64,000 bases of DNA from Fervidicoccus fontis Kam940 (GCF_000258425.1 NC_017461.1:124001-188000); one strand, 5' to 3'. Positions 1 through 10,090 are shown, numbered from the stretch's first letter. Numbers and translations: made by a program. Notes: generated by a model from the sequence alone, not told the origin.

Positions 1-1003
1 GATCCCTTGGATCCCCTACTTTCACTTTTGCTAAATTTTCTACAATTTTTTTCTTTAGCTCATCCTTTACGGAATGATGCGCAATTATCATTTTTATAGC
101 ATCACACCTTTGTCCTGCATAGCTGTATATCCCAGTTGATATCAATCTTGAAGCCTCATCTATGTCTGCATCATCTAAGACTATTGCCGGATCTCCTCCG
201 CCTAACTCCATTATGTATCGTTTAATTCCACCCGCTTTCAATACTTTTTTCCCTGTTTCACTGCTACCAGTTAAGCTAATTACTCCAATTCGAGGATCTG
301 AAACCACTTTCTCCATTTCGCTTCCGGGAACAGTTAGCACCATGAGTGATTCCTTTGGAAAGCCAGATACTTCTGCAATACGGGCGAACATTAATGATGG
401 AACTGGAACTTGTGTTGGTGGCTTTATTATAACAGCATTCCCCGCGACTACACTATATGTAAACTTAGCAACTGTATCGAAAAGGGGATAATTAAAAGGT
501 GAGATAGCGAGCACTATTCCATAAGGTTCTTTTCTGACTAGACTTTCGGACTCTAATGTTGTCTGATCCCAATCACCAGGGATATACTCGCCATATACTT
601 TTCGAAGATCAAGCATAGCACTCTTTAACCTGTTTATGCTCGCATTTACTTCTCCGGCAGCCTGATCTCTCGTTTTTCCAGCTCCAATCATTAGCGATTC
701 AATAAAATCCTCTCGGTGTTCTTCAATTAATTTAGCCATTTTCTCTAAGTATTCGATTCTCTTATACCCTGGAGTATTCCTTATCTTCCATTTTCCCGAT
801 TCATACAATTCTTTTATATAAGGCTCAATATCATCATATGTCAATTTAGGTATAGTTCCAATAGTATTGGTATCTATGGGAGAGAAGATTTGTTCTTCCT
901 CCCTACCAAATATCCACTTTCCAAGCACAAAAGCCTTATATCTTTTACCTAACTTATTTTCTTCAAAAATATCTGAAAAGAAGTCTCTGTCGTCTTTATT
1001 CAT
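1..1003 (-). CDS. gapN: Non-phosphorylating glyceraldehyde-3-phosphate dehydrogenase, 3' truncated by window edge
   Basis: Aldehyde dehydrogenase superfamily. The best match by eye is archaeal GAPN, which oxidises glyceraldehyde 3-phosphate directly to 3-phosphoglycerate with NAD(P)+ in the cytoplasmic modified Embden-Meyerhof pathway. I translated the minus strand by hand from ATG at 1003 (MNKDDRDFF) and it stays open to base 1, giving 334 residues of an expected roughly 500. Visible are the cofactor-binding segment SPFNYPLFD, the LTGS loop, the general-base motif MELGGGDP and the nucleophile in YAGQRCDA (Cys near residue 300). The GGGDP and YAGQRCD wording is typical of archaeal GAPN rather than of general ALDH. 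The missing part is the C-terminal oligomerisation and catalytic tail outside the window. Family call is strong; substrate is inferred. Confidence 0.85.
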   Translation of the reverse strand, partial: MNKDDRDFFSDIFEENKLGKRYKAFVLGKWIFGREEEQIFSPIDTNTIGTIPKLTYDDIEPYIKELYESGKWKIRNTPGYKRIEYLEKMAKLIEEHREDFIESLMIGAGKTRDQAAGEVNASINRLKSAMLDLRKVYGEYIPGDWDQTTLESESLVRKEPYGIVLAISPFNYPLFDTVAKFTYSVVAGNAVIIKPPTQVPVPSLMFARIAEVSGFPKESLMVLTVPGSEMEKVVSDPRIGVISLTGSSETGKKVLKAGGIKRYIMELGGGDPAIVLDDADIDEASRLISTGIYSYAGQRCDAIKMIIAHHSVKDELKKKIVENLAKVKVGDPRD

Positions 1004-1282
1004 GATGTTTACCTTGATTTTTATAATTAATTTTTATCATTACATATAAATATATAAAAATATAAAATTATTTTTCATTTTTTAAAAAAGGATATTCAGA
1101 AAAGGCAATGCGTTTTAGTAAAAAATTTATAGCGAAATAAAAATTACTAATTTTAAAATTTTTTAATTGATGAGCATCGTCTTAAAAAGTGATGCAAGAT
1201 GTTTAAAGGTTCAAGATAGTTCTAGTCCGAGACGAAGGGCATGTTAGTACTAACCACAGGACTTATCTAAGCTTTGCACTGA

Positions 1283-1525
1283 GCTCCTACGGATCTCTTT
1301 CCTTTTTTTAGACAAGCTATTCTTCCTGTAGAAAGCGATAGCAACGGAGGGGTTAAAACAGGGCAGTATGGCTTGTGCAAAATAGAGGCGTCCCTATTGG
1401 AGTCTGAATTCAAACCTGAAGAGGTTGCAGCCGTTGATCCGAGGAAGCTCGATAAAGCAGCTGGTCCGGAGTCAAGGGCTGTGGGGATCAGATCGATTGA
1501 TCCGCTTGGAATTAATTATGGGATA
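1283..1525 (+). pseudogene. Possible C-terminal remnant of a transposase
   Basis: The 640 bases between gapN and the acetyltransferase hold no intact gene. An open stretch without a convincing start reads RQAILPVESDSNGGVKT, then YGLCKIEASLLESEF, then AAGPESRAVGIRSIDPLG. This low-complexity, polar style resembles the variable tails of archaeal insertion-sequence transposases. No catalytic domain or zinc finger remains upstream, where all frames are broken. The open frame continues to 1843 only because it runs antisense through the neighbouring acetyltransferase, so I end it near 1525. Assignment is by style only and uncertain. Confidence 0.3.
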
Positions 1526-1644
1526 GCCATAATAATTCTCCGTAGATTTTGTCACATCTTCCACGGTTATCATAAATCCAAAGCTTATAAAAAAGCGGGG
1601 GAGATTTTTGGCTTTAACGAGAGAGATATGGATGTTAAAATGCA

Positions 1645-2580
1645 TCAGTTTTCTTCAATAGAAGGGAAGTCCTTGCATAAAACATATTCGCTGTTGATTA
1701 TTTTGAACCCAAATGCAATCAACGCTTTCAATAATGAAGCTTTAGAGGAATCCACCGGTATCCGAATTTTCATTTTTGGCTTTAAGGCTATTTTGGTTTT
1801 TATAGCACTTGCTATTGTTATCAACGAATCAGTAGCTTTATAATAAGAAAGCGCTAATCTCTCGATTACAACTTTATTTTTATCTATATGCGCCCTTGCT
1901 ACTCCTATAAGCCTTTTCCCGCTATATATAGTAATATATGTAGCTTCTTCCTTGCTGATTTTATATATAGAATCATCGATATCCCAAGTCAAATTGCTCC
2001 ATATTGATGTGTCCAGGAGCTTTATCTTCGAATTTATCTCATTATGCTTTTTTACGCTATCAACTTTCAGCTTCAAGCCCTCAAGCTCTCCAAGCTTTCC
2101 ATTTAAATTATCCAATCCAGCTTCTAAAATAAATACAATGTTAGTAACTTTGTAGCCGTTTTTCAGGTACAATCCTAAAGCATTATTGTTTCCGTTTTTC
2201 ACAGAGAGATATATCCTTTTTACTCCCTCAAGCTCAAGAGTTTGCTCTATACAATTCAACAGTTTCCTTCCTATTCCCAATCCTCTATAGCGAGAATCCA
2301 CCGCAAAAGCATCAATGTATGCTTCTTTCCTTTTTTTATAAAATATTATGAACCCTACAAGTTTCTTTCTTTTTAATGCGACATATATCCTCGCCCTTCT
2401 GCTCTTTTTCTTAATTATGCTTTTCAGCCAATTCTTGCTCTCTTCATCCAAATATTCGATGTTTTCACTATATATTTTGAAAATGCGGTCCACGTCAGAA
2501 ATTCTTGCCTTCCTAACGATAACGTTCTTCATCGAATTTTCTTTTTTAGAAAAACTATCTTCTAATTCCAAATTTTCCAT
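1645..2580 (-). CDS. GNAT family N-acetyltransferase
   Basis: Cytoplasmic acetyl-CoA-dependent N-acetyltransferase of unknown substrate. The acetyl-CoA pyrophosphate-binding motif RYRGLGIG lies at about residues 97-104, followed by the usual beta-4/beta-5 pattern (IYLSVKNGNNNALGLYLKNGY, about 125-145). At 311 residues it is about twice the length of a single GNAT domain. The C-terminal half (about 175-311) has alternating strands and helices and could be a second, degenerate GNAT fold, but I see no second acetyl-CoA motif there. The first 16 residues are polar, and a second Met at residue 17 (MKNVIVRKA) is the better start judging by where GNAT domains normally begin. It is the last gene of a minus-strand run. 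Confidence 0.75.
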   Translation of the reverse strand: MENLELEDSFSKKENSMKNVIVRKARISDVDRIFKIYSENIEYLDEESKNWLKSIIKKKSRRARIYVALKRKKLVGFIIFYKKRKEAYIDAFAVDSRYRGLGIGRKLLNCIEQTLELEGVKRIYLSVKNGNNNALGLYLKNGYKVTNIVFILEAGLDNLNGKLGELEGLKLKVDSVKKHNEINSKIKLLDTSIWSNLTWDIDDSIYKISKEEATYITIYSGKRLIGVARAHIDKNKVVIERLALSYYKATDSLITIASAIKTKIALKPKMKIRIPVDSSKASLLKALIAFGFKIINSEYVLCKDFPSIEEN

Positions 2581-2653
2581 GCTTTCACATTCAGCATATA
2601 CAAGTTATTTATCAAAGCTCAATTAAGATAAAATAGATTCCCTTTTATTAAAT

Positions 2654-3424
2654 TTATGGAATTGTTTCATAAAAAATAACAGTTCCGTCATCTTCCTCTT
2701 TTACGCCTTTTATCTTGATATAGTTGATTTCGCTTGTATTCTTTACATGTGTGCCGGAGCATGGAATGGAGTTGATATTTTGTATCTCAACGATCCTGTA
2801 TATTCCAACATCCGGCAACCTCTCTAGATTTGGTGCATTAAATACAAATTTTTCCAATTCCTCTCTTTTAACATATCTGACATTTACACTTATGCCCGCT
2901 TTGACCGCTTCGTTAGCTGTTTTTTCTATCATTTCCAGTTGAATATGACTCAAGTTTATATGCTCATATTTTATGTAGGATCCGATACTGGCATGATTGG
3001 CTTCGATTGTATTTACCTTTTTTCCAGTAACTTTCATAACAGCGTAGTCAAGAATATGACCTGCAGTATGAGATCGCATGATTTTGTACCTTCTCTCCCA
3101 ATCAAGCTTTAGTCTAAAAATCTCCCCCTTTTCCTGTATTCCGCTGTTTTTTTGTATATTGGCATAATGAAACGCGACACCATCAACTTCCAAAACCTTT
3201 TTCACCTCAAAAAGCCTCTCGTTATCATAAATTGTTCCGGTATCGCTCTCCTGTCCTCCGCTTTTTGGATGAAAGATAGTCTTGTCAAAGACCAGGTATG
3301 CTTTGTTTTTGCTTTCCATTAAAATTGATAAAAGATTGGCGTTTATTTCCTTCAAGTAGGAATTTTCCAGGTAAACCTTTTCAGTTGGGCTAAATTTCCT
3401 AGCTTCTTCTTTTAAATTAACCAA
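2654..3424 (-). CDS. alaX: AlaX-type alanyl-tRNA editing protein
   Basis: Free-standing homologue of the editing domain of alanyl-tRNA synthetase, which hydrolyses mischarged Ser-tRNA(Ala) or Gly-tRNA(Ala) in the cytoplasm. Zinc ligands are visible as HTAGH (His119 and His123) and CSGTH (Cys222 and His226), the HxxxH and CxxxH pair diagnostic of the family. The preceding N-terminal beta-barrel carries FHPKSGGQESDTG (residues 51-63), the equivalent of the FYPxGGGQ segment of AlaRS. Length 256 fits the medium AlaX-M class. It sits between the GNAT gene and the cysteine hydrolase on the same strand, with about 50-70 base gaps, so co-transcription is possible but not required. Confidence 0.9.
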   Translation of the reverse strand: MVNLKEEARKFSPTEKVYLENSYLKEINANLLSILMESKNKAYLVFDKTIFHPKSGGQESDTGTIYDNERLFEVKKVLEVDGVAFHYANIQKNSGIQEKGEIFRLKLDWERRYKIMRSHTAGHILDYAVMKVTGKKVNTIEANHASIGSYIKYEHINLSHIQLEMIEKTANEAVKAGISVNVRYVKREELEKFVFNAPNLERLPDVGIYRIVEIQNINSIPCSGTHVKNTSEINYIKIKGVKEEDDGTVIFYETIP

Positions 3425-3472
3425 ATTCTACCACTCAAGGTATATTTTAAAAAAATAATAAAGATATTTAAC

Positions 3473-4156
3473 TTATTTCAAATCTTCTATAATTTCTTCA
3501 GTGCTTACTACCTTTGCATAAATTTGGTTTATTATCCTCAATTCCATTTCATGGTACTCTTGCGAAATTGCAGCTGTTGCATCCTCTACTACATAAACTA
3601 TGAAACCCCAATCTGCTAAATCTCTCACCGTTCCTGCAACGCATTGATCCGTGACAATTCCAGTAACTACAACATGTTCAATTCCCATCCATCTAAGAAT
3701 ATGTCCCAAGGAAGTTCCATTAAGTGCGCTGTCAGTAGTTTTGTAAACAACTATTTCGTCTTTTAGCGGTCTTAATTCATCAACCTCTTCCTGCGAAGAA
3801 GTTCCTATAATTTGAAGCGAATAATTCCATCCAGGTCTAGATTGAACAGGAGACCTATCTTTTCCATCCGTTCTGTAACTTCCTATAACAGCATGCACTA
3901 CAGGAAGCTTATTTTCTCGGAAAAAATCGAGGAGCTTTTTTATATTGGGTATAGTGACTTGGACGAGTCTATCATATAGATATGCGTGTCCATGCTTTTC
4001 TTTTATCATCTTTGCCTCTTCTAAAAATCCCTTCTGGACATCGACTATTACAAGGGCAACTTTATCTTTTTTTGGCTTCATCTTTTCCCAAAAATCTCCT
4101 TCTGGAATGAATTTATAATATAAATTTTGATATTTCTTAAAAGTAGGTTCTTTCAA
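3473..4156 (-). CDS. Isochorismatase-family cysteine hydrolase
   Basis: Cytoplasmic amide hydrolase of the isochorismatase/nicotinamidase fold. The family triad is visible: Asp39 in ALVIVDVQ, Lys139 in VYKTTDS and the nucleophile Cys172 in GIVTDQCVAG. Length 227 is slightly above the usual 180-210 because of an N-terminal extension of about 30 residues (start to MKPKKDK). I do not see the metal-binding DxHxxxH of true nicotinamidases, so substrate is open; N-carbamoyl or other amides are common for this clade. The amino acid permease lies 61 bases upstream on the same strand, which suggests uptake and hydrolysis of an amide-bearing compound, an inference from context only. Confidence 0.8.
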   Translation of the reverse strand: MKEPTFKKYQNLYYKFIPEGDFWEKMKPKKDKVALVIVDVQKGFLEEAKMIKEKHGHAYLYDRLVQVTIPNIKKLLDFFRENKLPVVHAVIGSYRTDGKDRSPVQSRPGWNYSLQIIGTSSQEEVDELRPLKDEIVVYKTTDSALNGTSLGHILRWMGIEHVVVTGIVTDQCVAGTVRDLADWGFIVYVVEDATAAISQEYHEMELRIINQIYAKVVSTEEIIEDLK

Positions 4157-4217
4157 TGGTATCCCCTAATATATTCTAATTAATATAACATATTAAAAAT
4201 TTTTTATTATTAAAAAA

Positions 4218-5609
4218 TTATTTATTCTTTGGAATAATATATTTTGTAGCAATTATGAGCAATATTGTCCATGTCAGATTTCCTAATATTGTAACAAAAG
4301 CCGTAAGAGCCCCATAGGACAAAAACATATCTAAAATCATTGCAAAGAAAATTAAACCGAGGCTGATAACTGCAAAAGCAGGCGTGAGAGGCCATAGCGG
4401 GACTTTCCAGGGCAGTTTTTCTATAACATCTTTATGCTTTTTCCTTAGTTGAATAGCAGCAGCAAGTGTAAATATCCAAGAAACTGCCCAAGCCCAAACG
4501 AGAGAGTACCCCAGCATAGCATACACTGTCGTTTGTCCGGCCATTGCACCTAAAATTATTAATATGATGGAAATTACTAATACGAATAAAGTAGCATAAG
4601 TCGGTGTTTTGTACTTAGGATGAAGATATCCCCACCACTTGGGTACTTTATATCCTCTCCTTGATAGATCATATAAATTTCTAGGGGGCTGGTACATTGT
4701 CCCCATTAGAATGCAAGTAGCGGCAGCGAGCCAAGCTCCAAAAGTGATAATCAGCCCTCCAGCAGGTCCCCATAATCTCTCTGCAGAGGTAGAATATAGC
4801 GCTTGATAAAAAACGACAACTTCGTTATATGGAATTGTGCCAACCGCACAAACCAAATCCCAACTGTAAAGAATTATAAAGGTCAGTGAAGACCAAAAAA
4901 GGGCCCTAGATATATCTATTGGTCTTTTAGCTTCCTCACCTGAAAATATTATAGTTGAAGCTCCCATATACGCATAGACACCTATAGGAATTGCGGCAAG
5001 AAAACCGAAAAATCCGTTAGGCATAAAGTTTTCTTTAAAATAAGAAAAATTGATATGAGGAGTTGCAAATGCTGCATAAGCTACCATTATCGCCACTAGA
5101 AACAAAACCATTATCAATTGAGCTTTTGCTGCAATATCAACTCCAAGTATGTTCATTATAGCAAAGATTACATTAAACAGAATGGCAAAAACAGTTACCC
5201 ATAACGTTATATTTCCCAAGTGAATACCGGCGTAATCAAGAAGCCAATAGACATAAGTTCCAGTAGCTAATCCTGTAGAACCTCCTGCAATTATCCACCC
5301 AATGCTGTATGAGACAGAAGACACCAACTCCCATTTTTCTCCCAATAGCTCTTTTACCCAAATACTTGGTCCTCCAGCAGAAGGTTTCCATACAACAAGT
5401 TCGCCGAATGATAGCATTAAAGCCATTTGAGTAATTCCCGCGATAAGATATGCAATAATTACAGATGAACCGGCCGAAGCGACCGCATATCCAGTAAAGG
5501 TGAAAATCCCGTCTCCGACTACGGCTCCGACAGCAATACCCCAAATCATCCAGAAAGAAAGGACCTTTTTCAATTCTAACTTTTGCGCTTCTTTATTTTT
5601 TTCTTCCAT
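4218..5609 (-). CDS. Amino acid permease, APC superfamily
   Basis: Polytopic membrane transporter of 463 residues with about 12 hydrophobic segments, matching the APC (amino acid-polyamine-organocation) family in length. The first helix carries GIAVGAVVGDGIFTFTG (about residues 24-40), the glycine-rich unwound segment that binds the substrate alpha-amino and carboxyl groups. The loop GEEAKRPIDISRA after the sixth helix is also typical of APC permeases. The specific amino acid cannot be read from sequence. It leads a likely two-gene transcript with the cysteine hydrolase. The 290 bases upstream, up to the divergent surface-protein gene, are AT-rich and must hold promoters for both directions. 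Confidence 0.85.
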   Translation of the reverse strand: MEEKNKEAQKLELKKVLSFWMIWGIAVGAVVGDGIFTFTGYAVASAGSSVIIAYLIAGITQMALMLSFGELVVWKPSAGGPSIWVKELLGEKWELVSSVSYSIGWIIAGGSTGLATGTYVYWLLDYAGIHLGNITLWVTVFAILFNVIFAIMNILGVDIAAKAQLIMVLFLVAIMVAYAAFATPHINFSYFKENFMPNGFFGFLAAIPIGVYAYMGASTIIFSGEEAKRPIDISRALFWSSLTFIILYSWDLVCAVGTIPYNEVVVFYQALYSTSAERLWGPAGGLIITFGAWLAAATCILMGTMYQPPRNLYDLSRRGYKVPKWWGYLHPKYKTPTYATLFVLVISIILIILGAMAGQTTVYAMLGYSLVWAWAVSWIFTLAAAIQLRKKHKDVIEKLPWKVPLWPLTPAFAVISLGLIFFAMILDMFLSYGALTAFVTILGNLTWTILLIIATKYIIPKNK

Positions 5610-5899
5610 AAGTCCACCTTCCTTCCATATATTTATTAAAATATTTTAAAATCATATTTATAAACAAAACTGTTAAAAAATAAACAATAGTTATGGTTTT
5701 ATTTTAATTAGAATAGTAATATGTTTCATAAAATATGGAAATGTAAAGTATTAACAAAAATTTCTAAACAATTCATTTATGATTATAATACTGAATCGAA
5801 TTTTTGTACTTATATAAAGTTAAAAAATATTAATCCGATTTGATTTTAGATAACATCAATAATGGTATTATGTAGAATTATTGAGAAGAGCTGATTATT

Positions 5900-8800
5900 A
5901 TGTTCTACAGAAAAATTTTCTATCTTCTATCGATCATTATTATTGCTGCATCCTTTGCCATAATTGTATCAGAAGCACAAACCTCTGAACCAACAAACAC
6001 TCAAATAAACTCAATTAATTTCGTTTCTTCTCAAAACACTCCTGTTTATCCCGGGAGCAAAAATGCCCAATTGAGGATAGAAGTTCTCTTTAACGTAAAT
6101 GCCAGTAATGCTATAGGAAACTTGAGCAGTTTGCCACCCGGTTTTTCCCCGAGCTCAAACAGCGGGTATTCATCAGCTGCGAGAGATTTGTATGGGAACC
6201 AGGTTTATTTTATAAATGCTAGCGATGTGGTGTATTTTGAGTACTATTTAAATGTTAATAGCGATGTCTCTCCCGGGACTTACCCTATTGGGTTCTCCTT
6301 ATCTTATACCATTAATTCCACAACAAGAGAGACTGACTACTTTACAATTTACGTTACAGTCTCTCAATATCCCCCTTTGATGGTTAAAGTTGTCTCTTCC
6401 CAGTGGAATCCAGCGGGATATCCTGGGACTCAGAATACGCAGCTTCAAATCACGATAGAAAACGATGGTAACAGTACGATCAATTCTGCGGTTGCTTCTC
6501 TTTCGCTTCCAAGCGGGTTTGTCTATACAGGCGGAAGCATTCAGATTGGAACCCTTCAGAGCAATTCAAGAACGACGATCTCTTTTTCAGGAATAAATAT
6601 CGATAAAAGCCTCTCGCCCGGCAATTACACTTTTTCTATAACCTTAAACGCGTTAATGTCCACCCAGGACGGAGTTGGATATGACGCGCAGGGAACCATT
6701 ACATTTACAGTTCAGGTGGAGAGCATTCCCTCCTACTATTATGAGCTAAATCTTCTAAGCCTAAAATGGGGAGCAGCATCACCTCAGCCCGTCTATGAGA
6801 ATTCCAGATACGTGCAACTCAGTGCAACCTTTTTAAATACAGGTCAATACCCGATTTTTTCTGTGAACGGCACAGCAAATTCTGAGTACTTCATTCCGAT
6901 TTCGAACATCGACTCTTACTATGGAAGCATTTCAACTGGGGGAACATTCACTCTTTCGTTCTATTTCGACATAAACTCAACTTCTCTCTCTCAGCTTCTT
7001 TCCCAAAATGAAGTTCCTGTACACTTCAATGTTTCTTATATGATAAATTTAGGAAACAACGCATACATAGTAATTTTTTCAAACTTCACTAGCTTTGTAG
7101 GAATTGAGAATTATGTAGGAGTAAGCAACGGAACAGGGGTCTCTCTCATATCGAGCGGCTGGCTTAGCAGCTACACAGTTTATCCAAACACAGACAACGC
7201 CATTTATACTGTACAGATAGCAAATAGGCTTCCATTCTCAATCAACGGTATAAATGCCACACTGTTCCTTCCAAGCGGCTTTGAAAGCAACGGGTGCAAT
7301 TATGCAAGTGCATATTACGGCACTATCTTGCAAAGCTATTCCTCTTCTACTCTTCAGTTTAAATTTAATGTAGGCAACATTCCTCCGGGGATTTACAATG
7401 CTACACTCTTGGTTGACTACATAGCAAATACAGGAGGTCCGGGCTCAAGGCTCTTCAATTTATTTCGAGTACAGCTTAATATAACTGGGGAAAGCAATAC
7501 ATTAGAGGTAGTCGACTCGTCTTTTCCACTAAGCTCCGCTGACACTTTTTCCCTCGGCGATCAGTTCAGGCTTACAATAAGGAATTTGGGATACGATTCT
7601 ATGAATTACCCCGTTTTAACCGTTAACCTACCCCCGGGGATCACGTACTCAAACACAAATACTTCAGTATTTTCCATCCTTCCATATACTCCCTCAGTCT
7701 CTCTTCCATCTCAGCTTACAGTTCAGAGCCTACAGGCATACTACCAGCAAGTGCTTTCGAGCTCTCAGCAGTCTAGTACCCAGCAGTCAGGAATTCAGAA
7801 GGGAAGTACTATTACATTTTCATTCCCTCTGAACATAAATGTTAACAGTACAGGAATTTACACTGCAAATGCAACACTCAGCTTCGTTGATGCTTGGGGG
7901 AACATTAGAAATACCTCAATAAGCTTTCAAATTCCAGTGCTTGGGAACATTAGGTACATTGACGTTAAAGTATTTGGGTCTCTCGATATAAGGAGCAGAT
8001 ACACCAACATGACCGTTGTAATATGCAATTACGGAAGTAGCCCTGCTTATAATGTATATGTAACTTTATCTCCTCCCTCAACAATAACCTCAGGTGCATC
8101 ATCCTCACTGCTCTTGGCTACGCCATCTGTCTTCTACATAAAAGAAATTCCTCCAAACAGCAATGTGAGCTTCCCAGTTACTTTTGCATTCAATCCGCTT
8201 GGAGCTCAGTCCTTTTCCGGTGCTTCAACAATTATAAACTATGGAGTCGCGCCATTGAACATCCAAATAAGCTATGAAGATCCTCAGGGAAATTCAAAGA
8301 GCTTCACTACCTCTTTGGCGCTGTCAATTGAGCCATTCATAGATATAGCTTTGACCGGCGGACAAGCTATATACAGCAGCAATGACATAAAGGTGACGGG
8401 AACATTGATAAATTACGGCTCATCAACCGCTTACAGGGTTGAAGTTGTTGGGAGCACAGGAAAACAGACTTCTAGCTATTTTGTTGGAGACATAGATCCA
8501 AGCTCACAGTATGCCTTTAGGGTCGATATCCCAGCTTCTCAGTATGTCCCGATTGTAAACATAACAATAAGCTATTATAACGCCTTCAATGAAAATATCA
8601 ATAGAACGCTACAGCTCTCTGTTATCAACCAACAGGTGAACGAAACTTCCGCAACAACTACAACCTCGACCAGCGAAATGCCTGAAGAATATATTATAGC
8701 ATTATTCATCGTGGCGATTTTCCTGCTTGGTGCAGGATACATAATTTATAGAATGTATAAGACTCACCAAAAAGACATTGAAAAAAGGTTGCCAGAATGA
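5900..8800 (+). CDS. S-layer-like surface protein with tandem NEW3/CARDB-like domains
   Basis: Predicted cell-surface protein of 966 residues, anchored by its C-terminus. It has a class I signal peptide (FYLLSIIIIAASFAIIVSEA, residues 8-27), a long beta-rich ectodomain, a Thr/Ser-rich stalk (SATTTTSTSEMPEE) and a C-terminal membrane helix with a basic tail. The ectodomain repeats a pattern of roughly 130-150 residues: a surface strand, then YPGTQN- or YPNTDN-like words, then LPSGF or LPPGI. This is typical of the COG1361 S-layer-like family. Asn-X-Ser/Thr sequons are abundant, consistent with glycosylation. Its stop overlaps the start of the permease gene (ATGA), so the two are translationally coupled. 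Its role is probably export or envelope-related; no enzymatic motif is seen. Confidence 0.75.
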   Translation: MFYRKIFYLLSIIIIAASFAIIVSEAQTSEPTNTQINSINFVSSQNTPVYPGSKNAQLRIEVLFNVNASNAIGNLSSLPPGFSPSSNSGYSSAARDLYGNQVYFINASDVVYFEYYLNVNSDVSPGTYPIGFSLSYTINSTTRETDYFTIYVTVSQYPPLMVKVVSSQWNPAGYPGTQNTQLQITIENDGNSTINSAVASLSLPSGFVYTGGSIQIGTLQSNSRTTISFSGINIDKSLSPGNYTFSITLNALMSTQDGVGYDAQGTITFTVQVESIPSYYYELNLLSLKWGAASPQPVYENSRYVQLSATFLNTGQYPIFSVNGTANSEYFIPISNIDSYYGSISTGGTFTLSFYFDINSTSLSQLLSQNEVPVHFNVSYMINLGNNAYIVIFSNFTSFVGIENYVGVSNGTGVSLISSGWLSSYTVYPNTDNAIYTVQIANRLPFSINGINATLFLPSGFESNGCNYASAYYGTILQSYSSSTLQFKFNVGNIPPGIYNATLLVDYIANTGGPGSRLFNLFRVQLNITGESNTLEVVDSSFPLSSADTFSLGDQFRLTIRNLGYDSMNYPVLTVNLPPGITYSNTNTSVFSILPYTPSVSLPSQLTVQSLQAYYQQVLSSSQQSSTQQSGIQKGSTITFSFPLNINVNSTGIYTANATLSFVDAWGNIRNTSISFQIPVLGNIRYIDVKVFGSLDIRSRYTNMTVVICNYGSSPAYNVYVTLSPPSTITSGASSSLLLATPSVFYIKEIPPNSNVSFPVTFAFNPLGAQSFSGASTIINYGVAPLNIQISYEDPQGNSKSFTTSLALSIEPFIDIALTGGQAIYSSNDIKVTGTLINYGSSTAYRVEVVGSTGKQTSSYFVGDIDPSSQYAFRVDIPASQYVPIVNITISYYNAFNENINRTLQLSVINQQVNETSATTTTSTSEMPEEYIIALFIVAIFLLGAGYIIYRMYKTHQKDIEKRLPE

Positions 8801-10032
8801 GCATCAAAAGGTTTTTCTCGCTTTTGGGAATGTCCTATAAAATGGCAGTTAAGTCCCTCGGAAGCAGGAAGCTAAGGAGCATATTGACTATTCTAGGAAT
8901 AATTATAGGCCCAGCAGTAATTGTCATGATGGGAGCTGTAGTAGGAGGGTACTCTCAATACATCCTCAATCAAGTGACGAGCCTCGGACAAAACAACATA
9001 ATGATAACTCCGTCTTCAGATTATACTCTGACATCTAGCGATCTGAGCTACTTCAAGTCGTTCAGTTATGTTGTAAATGCCGTGCCATATTACTTGACAC
9101 AAGCAACAGTCACAGTGGGCAACTCTCAAGAGCAAATTTATATTTACTGCACGGATGTGAACTTCGTATTACATGCGATTGGAGGGCTGGAAATCGAGGA
9201 GGGAAGCGCTCCTTCGCAGGGAGATGTGCTTGATGCATTAATAGGGCATAAAGTCGCCTACGACCAAAATGGAAATTTAGAATATGGAGTGGGCGATGTG
9301 GTACCATTAAAAGTTTTTACGAAAATCACTAACGGAATCCCTCAGTACAAAACAGTAAACGTAATTGTAAGCGGAGTGCTTAAAGAATATGGGGGCGCTC
9401 TTATCTTCAGCCCAGACCAGACAATATTCTTAGATACTGATGCGGGTCAGAAGCTTTTAGGTCTAAACAGCTGGAGCGGCATATTAGTACAGGTGAGTGA
9501 TCCTATCTACGTGAAGGATTTTGTCAGCACCGTAGAGAGCACCTATGGAAATAAGGTTTCTGTGATCTCCTTCAGTGCAATTGCAGATATAGTTTCAAGC
9601 ATAACTGGAGCAGTAAACTATATAAATTATGTAGCTTCACTTTCTGCATTTGCCGTTGCAATAGCTGGGACAACAGCGACCATGGTTACTTCAGTCATTG
9701 AAAGGACGAAAGAGATAGGCGTAATGAAGTCGATAGGATATACCAACAGGGAAATCATAATAATGATATTATCTGAATCAACTCTCATGAGCTTTATAGC
9801 AGCCGTTGCAGGCAGTCTGCTCGGAGTTGCAGGTTCATTTGTGCTTGGAGGAAGTGGAATGACTATAAGGGCTGGAACAAACACAGTTGTAATAAACAGT
9901 CATCCGCTGTTCTCTGCACATTTATTCATAACTTCAATTGGATTGACAATACTTGTAGGAGTAGTAGGAGGGATTTTGCCTGCATATATGGCCTCGAGGA
10001 TCCCTCCCGCTGTTGCGTTGAGATATGAATGA
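8797..10032 (+). CDS. FtsX/MacB-type ABC transporter permease
   Basis: Membrane protein of 411 residues with the MacB architecture: an N-terminal helix with the sequence SLGSRKLRSILTILGIIIG (about residues 20-38), a large extracellular MacB_PCD-like domain (about 45-270), and a three-helix FtsX domain at the C-terminus containing VIERTKEIGVMKSIGYT (about 300-316), the coupling segment for the ATPase. Such permeases act as mechanotransmission pumps or lipoprotein/peptide exporters with a separate ATP-binding subunit. No ATPase gene lies beside it here; the only ABC ATPase in the window is the sugar-type one at 19.3 kb. Start ATG overlaps the upstream stop. Confidence 0.85.
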   Translation: MSIKRFFSLLGMSYKMAVKSLGSRKLRSILTILGIIIGPAVIVMMGAVVGGYSQYILNQVTSLGQNNIMITPSSDYTLTSSDLSYFKSFSYVVNAVPYYLTQATVTVGNSQEQIYIYCTDVNFVLHAIGGLEIEEGSAPSQGDVLDALIGHKVAYDQNGNLEYGVGDVVPLKVFTKITNGIPQYKTVNVIVSGVLKEYGGALIFSPDQTIFLDTDAGQKLLGLNSWSGILVQVSDPIYVKDFVSTVESTYGNKVSVISFSAIADIVSSITGAVNYINYVASLSAFAVAIAGTTATMVTSVIERTKEIGVMKSIGYTNREIIIMILSESTLMSFIAAVAGSLLGVAGSFVLGGSGMTIRAGTNTVVINSHPLFSAHLFITSIGLTILVGVVGGILPAYMASRIPPAVALRYE

Positions 10033-10090
10033 GTTTTTTAAATGTAAAAAATATATAGAGAAAAATAATTATAATTTATTTGGTGAGAGA

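Noticed and set aside
162-491. Open frame of 109 codons on the plus strand
   Set aside because: It is antisense to gapN, whose minus-strand translation shows clear ALDH motifs.
1168-1290. C/D box small RNA suggested by TGATGA at 1168 and CTGA near 1279
   Set aside because: Spacing of about 110 bases is too long and D'/C' boxes do not fit.
1526-1843. Continuation of the open frame of the transposase-like fragment
   Set aside because: From about 1645 it runs antisense through the GNAT gene and has no coding character of its own.
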